DNA of 14,420 nucleotides from Planctomycetota bacterium (GCA_026982835.1 JALSGI010000560.1:1-14420); one strand, 5' to 3'; positions 1-6,901 are shown, counted from the first letter of the stretch. The notes: a model not told the origin generated them from the sequence alone. Made by a program: numbers and translations.

Positions 1-1022
1 ACTTGCACCACCTCCTCGCGCCAGGGCACATCGGCGTGGACCGATTCGCAAATGATAAACCCCGGCTGGGAGAAACCGAACTCCAGCGTGGCGGCCGTGC
101 TGATCGGCCCCTGGGGATTGTGCGGGGCCAGGGCCACCCCGTAGGCATCGGCCAGTGCGGCGATGCGTCGGGCCGCAGTGGGACCGCCGCAGTGGGTCAG
201 GTCCAGCTGGCACACGTCGCACGCCCCGGCGGCAAACAGCTCCCGAAAGCCGTACAGGCTGGTCACCCGCTCGCCGGTGGCGATGGGCGTGGCCACGGCC
301 TGGCGGATGCGGGCCAGCTCCCGCGGGTGCTCCGGCCAGCAAGGCTCCTCCAGAAAATAAAGCCCGTAAGGCTCCAGCGCCCGGGCGAACTTCATGCCCA
401 TCGCCGGGGAGGGTCGGGCGTGGCAATCCACCAGGATGTCCACCTGCGGGCCCACCGCTTCGCGCATCGCTTCCACGCATCGGGCGGCCGCCTGCACCGG
501 CCACAGGCCCTCCAGCGGTGCGGTGGGCGGCACGGCCATGGCCTTGAAGGCGGAAAAGCCCTGGGCCACGGCTTCGCGGGCCAGTTGGGCAAAGCGGGCG
601 GCGTTCTCCACGGGGGTTTCGTAAAAATCCTCCATCCGCCCGCCGCCCAGGTGGCAGTAGAGCCGGATACGATCCCGCACCGCCCCGCCCCAAAGCCGGT
701 GGCAGGGCACGCCCAGGTGCTTGCCCAGGATGTCCCACAAGGCGATGTCGATCCCGGCGATGGCCGTGGCCCGGGTAAGCCCCGAGCCGTGCCAGAAGTG
801 TTGCCGCCACATCATCTGCCACAGGTGCTCGATGCGCCGGGGGTCCTGGCCCCGTAGCAGCTCTGCCAGGTCCTCCACCGCGGCCACCACGCCGCGAGTG
901 TGCCATTCCAGCGTGGCCTCCCCCCAGCCGACCAGCCCCGGCTCGCTGGTCGTCACCTTCACAAAGACCCAGTTGCGCATACGGGCGTGGCAAACCAGGG
1001 TTTCGATTTTTTCGATTTTCAT
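1..1022 (-). CDS. Galactonate dehydratase-type enolase superfamily enzyme (3' partial)
   Basis: Likely a Mg-dependent sugar-acid dehydratase of the mandelate racemase subgroup, cytoplasmic, removing water from an aldonate such as galactonate to give a 2-keto-3-deoxy acid. About 340 residues are visible; the C-terminal end lies beyond the window. The N-terminal capping domain covers roughly residues 1-125 and includes AIAGIDIALWDILGK. The barrel holds D199 and H201 (DCHAR), E225 (EEP), E251 (GER), D274 (DLTH), H301 (PHNP) and E326. From memory, E. coli DgoD uses D183, H185, E209, E235, D258, H285 and E310, so all seven match with a constant +16 offset. The ATG at 1022 is preceded on the minus strand by AAGGA (1033-1037), 10 bases upstream. 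It lies 596 bases beyond the symporter gene on the same strand, so it may have its own promoter in the AT-rich leader. The exact substrate cannot be fixed from sequence; related aldonate dehydratases share these residues. Confidence 0.88.
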   Translation of the reverse strand, partial: MKIEKIETLVCHARMRNWVFVKVTTSEPGLVGWGEATLEWHTRGVVAAVEDLAELLRGQDPRRIEHLWQMMWRQHFWHGSGLTRATAIAGIDIALWDILGKHLGVPCHRLWGGAVRDRIRLYCHLGGGRMEDFYETPVENAARFAQLAREAVAQGFSAFKAMAVPPTAPLEGLWPVQAAARCVEAMREAVGPQVDILVDCHARPSPAMGMKFARALEPYGLYFLEEPCWPEHPRELARIRQAVATPIATGERVTSLYGFRELFAAGACDVCQLDLTHCGGPTAARRIAALADAYGVALAPHNPQGPISTAATLEFGFSQPGFIICESVHADVPWREEVVQ

Positions 1023-1179
1023 TTTTAGGTTTTCCTTTGAGATGTATTGATTTTTCTATTGTTCTGATTTCTCCAGAATAAAGCCTGGCACGTGTTTAGC
1101 GTGCTATTAAAGACTTTGCGCTGGGGGAGTTTACTTATGATTAAACGTCCAACAAAACCAGCACTCTTTTTCGCTTCTT
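1023..1179 (-). promoter_or_regulatory. AT-rich leader upstream of the dehydratase gene
   Basis: This stretch is clearly AT-richer than its surroundings and ends in the AAGGA ribosome site of the dehydratase gene. It contains a 5-bp inverted repeat at 1088-1104 (GCACG and CGTGC around a 7-base spacer). On the minus strand there is a weak -35/-10-like pair, TTGTTG and TAAACT with a 16-base spacer, further upstream. I infer that a promoter lies here. Neither the exact hexamers nor the palindrome's role as an operator can be established from one sequence. Confidence 0.35.
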
Positions 1180-1206
1180 CGGCTCGGCAGGAGCCTCGCC
1201 CTCCCA
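1180..1206 (+). repeat. 27-bp repeat, left copy
   Basis: This 27-base stretch recurs, perfectly and inverted, at 1511-1537. It begins CGGCTCGGCAGGAGCC and contains a small hairpin of its own (GGCTC and GAGCC around GGCAG). The sequence diverges immediately outside both copies, so the boundaries are sharp. Whether it is an end of the hairpin element or an independent dispersed repeat cannot be decided here. Confidence 0.85.
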
Positions 1207-1480
1207 CTTGCGGCATTTACGCCTTTTCTTGCTCCGGAGCGGGAGCTCGCCAGCGAGCCCCGGACTTTAGTCCGGGGAGAGCCGAATAAGCGTTTTTGGC
1301 TGTTCTCCTCCGCCAGCTGAAGCTGGCGGCTCGCCGGTTGCAAAACCGGCGGATTGTTCTTGTTCCAGGAACTCTCATCGTTCCCGCCCTGGAGCGGCAT
1401 CTCCGGCGCAGGCCGCAATTCGCATAGCGCAAGTCGCACGCCGGTGCTACTCTTGGCCTCCAAGCCTCCAGACTCTCCTC

Positions 1481-1613
1481 GGGCTAACAGCCCGTTGAAA
1501 AACACAAGCCTGGGAGGGCGAGGCTCCTGCCGAGCCGCTTTTTTCAGAAGGTGCAGGTAATCTCATAACTCGTTTCCATTTCAAATGGGCTTCTTCAACA
1601 GACTATTAAGCCC
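1481..1613. mobile_element. Possible MITE or insertion-sequence remnant
   Basis: Inward-facing imperfect terminal inverted repeats of about 22 bases lie at 1481-1502 and 1592-1613. Both read GGGCT, then AA-y-AG-y-C-y-GTTGAA-r-AA, with y and r marking transition differences and a one-base indel after GGGCT. Ends containing GTTGAA plus an A-run are common in bacterial insertion sequences (family knowledge). No transposase fragment and no exact target-site duplication is visible. The right end stops 5 bases from the symporter stop codon. It overlaps the 27-bp right repeat, so it may be a nested or chance arrangement. Confidence 0.35.
1511..1537 (-). repeat. 27-bp repeat, right copy
   Basis: Exact reverse complement of 1180-1206. 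Its GGCTC/GAGCC hairpin (1522-1536) is followed on the plus strand by GC and six T (1539-1544). That resembles an intrinsic terminator for plus-strand transcription, although no plus-strand gene leads into it. Confidence 0.85.
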
Positions 1614-1618
1614 ACTTC

Positions 1619-3352
1619 TCAATAGACCAATCCCGAGAACCACAACATCAACCCCAGCACAATCAGCACGAAAAGCAGCCACCAGGTCACGACGCTATTG
1701 AACCAGCGGGTGCCCAGGCCGCCGAAGATGTCGAGCTTGCGCCAGTTGAGCGTCAGTTGGTCGGTCACCTGCTCAGGCCGCGGCGGTCGGGTAAGCAAGC
1801 TCACCGCCACGCATACTACGGAGCAGAAGGCCCAATTGAGAATCCCCTGCATGGCAAACGGCTCCAGCCACTTGGGATGCTGGGGGTCCAGTTGCACGTA
1901 GAGCTTGACGGCGATGCCGAAGGCAAAGCCCAGCACCACGGCGGTCAACGCGCCGGGACCGTTGATCCTGCGCCAGAGGATGCCCAGCACGAACACGGCG
2001 CTAAACGGCGGGGCGAAAAAGGCGTAAAGGGTTTGAATATAGACGAAAAGCCCGCTCCCCAAGCGCTCGATGTACATGGCCAGCAGGATCGACACGGCCA
2101 GGATCACCGTGGCCGACACCATGCCGGCCCGCACCAGGTGGGCGTGCGACGCCCGGGGCACAAACCACCGGCGGTAGATGTCCAGCGTGAACACGGTGGC
2201 CGTGGAGTTGAGCACCGAGTTGACCGTGGACTGGATGGCCCCGAAAAGCGCGGCCAGGAACAACCCCCGCAGGCCCGCCGGGATCAACGTCTGAAGCATG
2301 TGCACGTAGCCCTTGTCGGCCTCGGTCTGGAGTTTTTCCCAGGGCTGATTCATCACTTCCGGGTACCGGGCAAACAGGATCAGCCCGGGCACCACCACAA
2401 TCAGGGGCATGAGGATCTTCATGTACCCAGCCAGCACGATGCCCATGCGGGCGTGGTACATGTCGCGGGCGCCCAGCACCCGCTGGATCATGAACTGGTT
2501 GATCACGTTGTACCAGATGCTCACCGAGAACAGCCCCAGCACCAGGCTGGGCCAGGGGTTGGTCTGGTGCGTGGCCGGCTGAAAGACCGAAAGGCGGTTG
2601 TAGTGGTCCTGGGCTACGATGTGTTGGGCGTGGCGCAGGGCCGCCTCGCGCCAGGGGGAAACCAGGGCCCGGTTGCGCTCCAGCATCACCTGCCAGCCGT
2701 CCCAGAGAGAGCCTTCGGGGCCGGCCAGCATCTTCAGCCCCAGCAGGGTGACCATCAGCCCCCCGGCGATCATCACCACCACGGTGAGAAAGTCGGTCCA
2801 GGCCACGGAGCGCAACCCGCCGTAGATGGCCCAAACCCCGGCCACCAGGGCCAGGGCCACCACGGCCACGGGCAGGTTCCAGCCAAAGAGCTTGTGCAGG
2901 GCCAGCCCGCCGCCGTAAAGCACCGCGGCCAGGAACGCCACCACGTTGCTAACCACGGTGAGCACGGCGAACAGTTGCCGCAGTGCCGGATGGAACCTCC
3001 GCTCCATGAACTCCGGCGTGGTGAACACCCGCGAAGCCAGCAAAAAGGGGATGAACACCCAGATCAGCACCGAAAACGAAAGCACGTTGCCCCACTCGGT
3101 CATGGCCACGCAGATGCCATAGACCATCGAGGCCCCGATCATGCCCACAAAGTGCTCGGTGCTGATGTTCGAGGCGATGAACGAGCTGCCCACCACGTAC
3201 CAGGGCAGGCTGCGGCCGGCCAGGAAATAGTCGTCGGCCTGCTGTTTTTCGTGCCGTCCGAACCACCAGCCCACCAGGCTCAGCAGCACAAAGTAGCCGC
3301 CGAAGGCCAGGAGATCGGCCGGGGTGAGCGTAAAATGTTCCAGCCCGTGCAT
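1619..3352 (-). CDS. Sodium:solute symporter (SSS family)
   Basis: Inner-membrane Na+-coupled transporter of 577 residues, a usual length for the SGLT-like branch, with about 13-14 hydrophobic segments. Family marks are visible: DYFLAGRSLPWYVVGSSF with ASNIS after TM1 (about residues 40-65), YGGLRSVAWTDFL (about 175-190), and AALFGAIQSTVNSVLNSTAT followed by LDIYRR (about 365-395). Sequences of this type usually carry sugars, sugar acids or other small organic solutes; the substrate cannot be read from the sequence. It starts 36 bases after the stop of the Gfo/Idh gene on the same strand, so the two are probably co-transcribed. The dehydratase downstream would fit uptake of an aldonate or its parent sugar. 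Only a weak GGAG lies upstream of the ATG. Confidence 0.93.
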   Translation of the reverse strand: MHGLEHFTLTPADLLAFGGYFVLLSLVGWWFGRHEKQQADDYFLAGRSLPWYVVGSSFIASNISTEHFVGMIGASMVYGICVAMTEWGNVLSFSVLIWVFIPFLLASRVFTTPEFMERRFHPALRQLFAVLTVVSNVVAFLAAVLYGGGLALHKLFGWNLPVAVVALALVAGVWAIYGGLRSVAWTDFLTVVVMIAGGLMVTLLGLKMLAGPEGSLWDGWQVMLERNRALVSPWREAALRHAQHIVAQDHYNRLSVFQPATHQTNPWPSLVLGLFSVSIWYNVINQFMIQRVLGARDMYHARMGIVLAGYMKILMPLIVVVPGLILFARYPEVMNQPWEKLQTEADKGYVHMLQTLIPAGLRGLFLAALFGAIQSTVNSVLNSTATVFTLDIYRRWFVPRASHAHLVRAGMVSATVILAVSILLAMYIERLGSGLFVYIQTLYAFFAPPFSAVFVLGILWRRINGPGALTAVVLGFAFGIAVKLYVQLDPQHPKWLEPFAMQGILNWAFCSVVCVAVSLLTRPPRPEQVTDQLTLNWRKLDIFGGLGTRWFNSVVTWWLLFVLIVLGLMLWFSGLVY

Positions 3353-3388
3353 GGCAAGGGACAGCTCCGCGGGGGCTTGCGGGCGTTT

Positions 3389-4657
3389 TTAGTCCTGGGC
3401 GCGGCCGAAGTCGGGCACCTTGAGCAGCTCGCCCCCCTTGAGGGCCGACTGGTGGGCCACGATGCCCGGGGCGGTGTAGGCCACCGCTTCATAAACGTCC
3501 ACCGCAGGCCGGCGTCCTTCCACAAGCGCCTGGATGAACTCGTGCGTAATGAAAGTGTGCGAGCCGTGGTGGCCGCTGGGATGGCGCAGGGGCTGGGGGA
3601 GCATGTCGGTCCGCCACCACTGGACTTGTTTATATCGTTCCACGGCCGGGGCGGCCCGCACGAACCCCCCGTCGTCCAGCTCGCGCTGCTTGCCGGCCCG
3701 CACGATAAGCGGGGGCGTGCCGTAGGGAGTGGCGCAGAAGAAGCTGAGTTTGCTTCCGTACCACTCGGCCCGCTCACAACCGCGATGGGCCCCGGCCCAC
3801 CACACCTCCACGCGGAACGTGTTGCCGCGGTCGGTTTTGAACTGGGCCGACTCGTTCCAGAAGGGGTTTTTGTAGGGGTTGCCCACCAGGGCCGCCGATC
3901 GGTCGCCCCAGCCGTGGCACACCACTTCGGTCAGGCGCTGGCCGGTCACGCCGATCAGATGGGCCGTGCAGTGGGTGGGGTAGTGCATCGGCGGGAAACC
4001 GTGCCGCCAGGTGGGCTTGCCCCCCTCGAAGAACAGCACCTCCAGCCCCGCGTGGCGATACATGGAGTAGGCCGCGTACAGGTGGCCGAACGCCCCCTGC
4101 TGGTAGAGCTTGCGGGCGGTGATGGTGTGCTGCTGCCAGTAGCTGGTTTCGGCCATCATGAAGGTGAGCCCGGTGCGGCGGGTGGTTTCGATCAGTTGTT
4201 CGCATTCTTCCAGTGTCATGGCCGCCGGCACGGCGCAGCAGACGTGCAATCCGGCCTGCATGGCCGCCACCGAGTGGCGCACGTGGTTGGGAGCTTCGGT
4301 GAAGATGGCCAGAGCGTCCAGGTGCTTGCCGTACTTGCGGATCATCTCTTCCATGGAGTCGAACACGTTGTCGCAGCGATAGACGCGGCGCAGGCGCTGG
4401 CGCCGCTCAGGGCGCAGGTCGGTCACGGCGGCCACGGTGCAGTTGGGGTGTTCGTGCCAGTAGAAGGCCGCCCCGAAGCGGCCCCCCACCACCCCCAGGC
4501 GGATGCGCTTGTGCTTGGGTACGGCCTGGGCCACCTGGGCGCGGAAGAACGCCGCGGCGGCCGCCGTCGCCGTGCTGCCTACCAGCGCCCGGCGAGAGAG
4601 GGTGCCCGGTGCCTGCCGGGGAGAAGCTGGCCGGTGCGGGTGCTTGCCGGTGGACAT
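3389..4657 (-). CDS. Tat-exported Gfo/Idh/MocA-family protein, GH109-like
   Basis: 422 residues with a Rossmann-type NAD(P)-binding N-terminal domain and a Gfo/Idh C-terminal domain. The N-terminus has a twin-arginine signal (SRRALVG, R22-R23) before an Ala-rich segment, so export by Tat is likely. The nucleotide loop is LGVVGGRFG (54-62). The usual EKP motif with its catalytic Lys reads A142-V143-P144, within CCAVPAAMTLEEC. This, together with YPTH (226-229) and the C-terminal pattern DVYEA ... GGELLKVPDF, resembles GH109 alpha-N-acetylgalactosaminidases as I remember them, which use NAD for hydrolysis. The true activity may therefore be glycoside cleavage, not dehydrogenation. The start at 4657 is set by AGAAGGAG (4667-4674), 9 bases upstream; a longer in-frame start at 4804 would overlap the regulator gene and bury the Tat signal. 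First gene of the minus-strand cluster and divergent from the GntR gene. Confidence 0.85.
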   Translation of the reverse strand: MSTGKHPHRPASPRQAPGTLSRRALVGSTATAAAAAFFRAQVAQAVPKHKRIRLGVVGGRFGAAFYWHEHPNCTVAAVTDLRPERRQRLRRVYRCDNVFDSMEEMIRKYGKHLDALAIFTEAPNHVRHSVAAMQAGLHVCCAVPAAMTLEECEQLIETTRRTGLTFMMAETSYWQQHTITARKLYQQGAFGHLYAAYSMYRHAGLEVLFFEGGKPTWRHGFPPMHYPTHCTAHLIGVTGQRLTEVVCHGWGDRSAALVGNPYKNPFWNESAQFKTDRGNTFRVEVWWAGAHRGCERAEWYGSKLSFFCATPYGTPPLIVRAGKQRELDDGGFVRAAPAVERYKQVQWWRTDMLPQPLRHPSGHHGSHTFITHEFIQALVEGRRPAVDVYEAVAYTAPGIVAHQSALKGGELLKVPDFGRAQD

Positions 4658-4666
4658 GGCCCGTGG

Positions 4667-4674
4667 CTCCTTCT
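4667..4674 (-). promoter_or_regulatory. Ribosome binding site deciding the 4657 start
   Basis: Reads AGAAGGAG on the minus strand, 9 bases before the ATG at 4655-4657. It selects the start that places the Tat signal at the N-terminus, against the upstream in-frame ATG at 4804. Confidence 0.75.
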
Positions 4675-4706
4675 GGCTTGGGGAAGCGGGTTGCGTGGGC
4701 TTTGAT

Positions 4707-4718
4707 ATTGTTGACAAT
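4707..4718. promoter_or_regulatory. Candidate GntR-family operator 1
   Basis: ATTGT-TG-ACAAT, a perfect 5-bp inverted repeat with a 2-base centre. It fits the TTGTnnACAA-like half-site arrangement common for GntR-family regulators (family knowledge). A TTGACA -35-like hexamer (4711-4716) overlaps it. It lies between the divergent Gfo/Idh and GntR genes, so binding here could control both. Confidence 0.5.
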
Positions 4719-4722
4719 GTAT

Positions 4723-4744
4723 TTGCTTTTGTCGTCAAAAGCAA
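4723..4744. promoter_or_regulatory. Candidate operator 2, 9-bp palindrome
   Basis: Perfect 9-bp arms TTGCTTTTG and CAAAAGCAA around TCGT, only 4 bases after operator 1. It stands out as an AT-rich palindrome in a GC-rich neighbourhood and between divergent promoters. It is probably a regulator site or promoter-overlapping operator; whether the same GntR protein binds it is inference. Confidence 0.45.
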
Positions 4745-4798
4745 GTAAAATCGCCGGTGTTCCCCGGCAGAGGATGTCCCCCACCGGCTGCTTTGCCG

Positions 4799-5674
4799 AT
4801 GCATCTTTCAGCTTACATTCGTGACGATCTGGCCGCCCGGCTTCGCTCGGGTCAAGGCGTGCCCCAGCCGCTTACACTCTCCGCCCTGGCCCGGCACTAC
4901 CAGGTGAGCCTGACCCCGGTGCGCCAGGCGGTGGCGGAGCTGGTGGACCAGGGGCTTCTGGTCCGCGGGCCCAACCGCCGCCTGCGGGCCGGCGGCCGGG
5001 AGCGGTTCTCTGGGGAACGGCCCCGGCAACCGGAACCCCAACCGGTGGAACAGTCCCAGGCGGTGCTCCAGCGGCTCCAGGCCGACCTGGTGCGGCTGAG
5101 CTTGCAGGGGGAAGCCGTTTTTTTGCGCGAGGAGGCCACTGCGGCCCGCTACGGCGTGAGCCGCTCGGCCATGCGGAACATGCTGCACCAGTTGGCCGGC
5201 TCGGGGCTGGTGGACCACGTGCCCCGCCGGGGCTGGCGGCTGCGGCCGTTTCGGCCGGCCGAGATGCAGGCGTTTCTGGAAGTGCGCGAGGCGCTGGAGC
5301 TGAAAGCCCTGGAGCTGGCCTGGGACCGCCTGGAGCCGGAGCAGTTGCAACGGATGCTGCGGTGCAATCGCCTGCCGCGCCGCCGGGGGGAGCACCCCCG
5401 GGTGGACGAGTCGCTGCACGCCTACCTGGTCGAAAAGGCCGGCAATCCCTACATCGACGACTTTTTCCGCCGGCACGGCCCCTACTACGCGGTGCTGTTC
5501 CACTGGGAGGACCACGATCGCCGCATCGCCTTGCAAACCGTGCGGCAGCACCGGGCGATCCTCCGCGCGCTTCTGGAACGCAATCGCCGCCACGCCCGGC
5601 GGCTGCTTGCACACCACATCCGGCACAACCATCCGATCCTGGGGCGTTTGGGCCAGGAAGGCCCCAAGGGGTGA
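4799..5674 (+). CDS. GntR/FadR-type regulator with two winged-helix domains and an FCD domain
   Basis: 291-residue transcriptional regulator. The first winged helix-turn-helix spans about residues 5-64 (ALARHYQVSLTPVRQAVAEL then GLLVRGPNRRL). A Pro-rich linker follows (72-84). A second winged helix-turn-helix lies at about 88-151 (AARYGVSRSAMRNMLHQLAG then HVPRRGWRL). The FCD ligand-binding domain covers about 152-285, with the DxxxH of VDESLH and later His in QHRAIL and AHHIRHN, matching the metal/ligand site of FCD proteins. Most FadR-type proteins have one DNA-binding domain and about 230-250 residues, so the tandem arrangement is unusual. FCD regulators often sense organic acids, galactonate for DgoR among them, which suits the divergent dehydratase cluster. 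Start: the ATG at 4799 begins right at the first helix; an in-frame GTG at 4757 would add 14 Pro-rich residues. Neither has a clear ribosome site. Confidence 0.88.
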   Translation: MHLSAYIRDDLAARLRSGQGVPQPLTLSALARHYQVSLTPVRQAVAELVDQGLLVRGPNRRLRAGGRERFSGERPRQPEPQPVEQSQAVLQRLQADLVRLSLQGEAVFLREEATAARYGVSRSAMRNMLHQLAGSGLVDHVPRRGWRLRPFRPAEMQAFLEVREALELKALELAWDRLEPEQLQRMLRCNRLPRRRGEHPRVDESLHAYLVEKAGNPYIDDFFRRHGPYYAVLFHWEDHDRRIALQTVRQHRAILRALLERNRRHARRLLAHHIRHNHPILGRLGQEGPKG

Positions 5675-5830
5675 GGCGCAGGGCCGGTTCCGGGGAAGCC
5701 CAAACCTCGCTTCTGCTGGCCAAACCCTCGCGGGGCAATTATCATGCTTGCAGCGAGCTTTGAGCTTATTGCCCGCCTGCCGGAAAGTCGCCGGCATGTT
5801 CCCTCCTTCCATCCAACCAAGGTGCCTGCC
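5675..5830 (+). other. Intergenic region upstream of the second Gfo/Idh gene
   Basis: No gene. It has a locally AT-richer stretch around 5738-5770, which may hold the promoter, and a 6-bp hairpin at 5778-5796 (TGCCGG and CCGGCA around 7 bases) in the presumed 5' untranslated region. No confident -35/-10 pair was found. Confidence 0.4.
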
Positions 5831-6886
5831 ATGAACGCGCGTCGTATTCTGGACCGGGTGCTGGTGTGTGTTCTGAGTGCGTTGCTGTTGTCCTGGTGCG
5901 GCCTGGCCGCGGCCCAGGACACGGGAAAACCGAAAGTGCTGCGTGCGGGGATCATCGGCCTGGACACCTCGCACGTGGTGGCCTTTACCGATCTGCTGAA
6001 CAAGCCCGGCACCTCCGGCCCGCTGGCCCAGGTGCAGGTGGTGGCCGGTTTTCCCGGCGGCAGCCCCGACCTGCCGGCAAGCCGCGATCGGGTGAAGGGC
6101 TTTACCGAGAAGCTGCGGGCCAAGGGGGTGCAGATCGTGCCGTCGATCCCCGAGCTGCTGAAGCGCGTGGACGTGGTGCTGCTGGAAAGCGTAGATGGCC
6201 GCGTGCACCTGCGGCAGGCCGTGCCGGTGTTTCGAGCGGGCAAGCCTGTGTTTATTGACAAGCCGCTGGCCGCTTCGCTGGCCGAAGCGGTGGCCATTGC
6301 CCACTTGGTTAAAAAGTACCAAGTGCCCTGTTTTTCCAGCTCCTCGCTTCGGTTCAGCCCGGGCATCCTGGGCTTTCGCATGCAGAACGAGCAGGTGGGC
6401 CAGGTGGTAGGCTGTGTGGCCTACAGCCCCTGCCCGCTGGAGCCCACCCACCCCGATCTTTTCTGGTACGGCGTGCATGGGGTGGAGACGCTCTTTACGA
6501 TCATGGGCCCCGGGTGCGTGGAGGTAACCCGGGTCTATACCCCCCAGGCGGACGTGGTGGTGGGCCGGTGGCGCGACGGCCGCCTGGGCACGTTCCGCGG
6601 TATTCGCCACGGTCGCCGGGGCTATGGGGCGTTTGTTTTCGGCACCAAGCGGAACATGCCCTCGGGAAGCTATGCCGGGTACGCCCCGCTGGTGGAGGAG
6701 ATCGCCCGGTTTTTCACAACGGGCAAGGCCCCTGTGTCGATGGACGAGACGCTGGAGATTTTCGCCTTCATGCAGGCGGCCCAGCTTAGCCGCCAGCGTG
6801 GCGGCCAGCCGGTGAAGATCGCCGAAGTGATGGAGCAAGCCCGGCGCGAAGCCGACCGGCTGCTGGAACAACTGGGCGAGAAGTAG
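5831..6886 (+). CDS. Secreted Gfo/Idh/MocA-family oxidoreductase-like protein
   Basis: 351 residues. A Sec-type signal peptide covers about 1-28 (ARRILDRVLVCVLSALLLSW, cleavage predicted after AAA before QD). The Rossmann loop is GIIGLDTSH (40-48), a relaxed form of GxGxxG. The catalytic motif reads D143-K144-P145, so the Lys of EKP is kept, unlike the Tat-exported paralogue at 3389-4657. The C-terminal Gfo/Idh domain includes FWYGVHGVETL. Export is typical of planctomycete Gfo/Idh families; cofactor and substrate remain unknown, and a periplasmic carbohydrate-derived substrate is the usual guess. The ATG at 5831 follows AAGG by 7 bases; an upstream in-frame ATG at 5744 would place 29 residues before the signal peptide and is unlikely. 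It shares strand with the downstream PVC gene but is separated from it by 436 bases of repeat, so co-transcription is uncertain. Confidence 0.87.
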   Translation: MNARRILDRVLVCVLSALLLSWCGLAAAQDTGKPKVLRAGIIGLDTSHVVAFTDLLNKPGTSGPLAQVQVVAGFPGGSPDLPASRDRVKGFTEKLRAKGVQIVPSIPELLKRVDVVLLESVDGRVHLRQAVPVFRAGKPVFIDKPLAASLAEAVAIAHLVKKYQVPCFSSSSLRFSPGILGFRMQNEQVGQVVGCVAYSPCPLEPTHPDLFWYGVHGVETLFTIMGPGCVEVTRVYTPQADVVVGRWRDGRLGTFRGIRHGRRGYGAFVFGTKRNMPSGSYAGYAPLVEEIARFFTTGKAPVSMDETLEIFAFMQAAQLSRQRGGQPVKIAEVMEQARREADRLLEQLGEK

Positions 6887-6901
6887 CACAAGCGGCTTTG
6901 A

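Larger units (their letters stand above)
1180..1537 (+). repeat. Multi-hairpin mosaic element, copy 1
   Basis: Non-coding repeat filling most of the symporter-dehydratase gap. Three palindromes have exactly 8-bp stems and 4-base loops: 1258-1277 (arm CCCCGGAC, loop TTTA), 1310-1329 (arm CCGCCAGC, loop TGAA) and 1332-1351 (arm CGCCGGTT, loop GCAA). A 10-bp palindrome lies at 1231-1240 and a 6-bp inverted repeat at 1245-1258. Then come a block with GCAGGCCGCAATTCGCAT near 1409-1426 and a pyrimidine tract at 1456-1469 with 8-base periodicity. The order matches copy 3 on the same strand and copy 2 inverted. The linker between the first two hairpins (GAGAGCCGAATAAGCG and following) is almost identical to that in copy 3. 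Perfect 27-bp inverted repeats bound the element. Reading frames across it run through the palindromes and are not credible genes. Confidence 0.8.

Noticed and set aside
1131..1505. 124-codon minus-strand open frame in the repeat gap
   Set aside because: It runs through the hairpins and the 27-bp repeat and has no ribosome site or recognisable domain.
1522..1544. Intrinsic terminator (GGCTC/GAGCC stem then six T)
   Set aside because: It points along the plus strand, where no gene leads into it, and the stem belongs to the 27-bp repeat whose other copy lacks a T-run.
1757..4705. 982-codon open frame on the plus strand
   Set aside because: It lies wholly opposite the symporter and Gfo/Idh genes, both of which have clear family motifs. 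The translation is low-complexity His/Gly/Pro/Arg-rich, as expected for the antisense of GC-rich coding DNA.
4757..4798. GTG start adding 14 residues to the GntR protein
   Set aside because: The added residues are Pro/Gly-rich and precede a natural GntR N-terminus at 4799. It stays possible, as neither start has a clear ribosome site.
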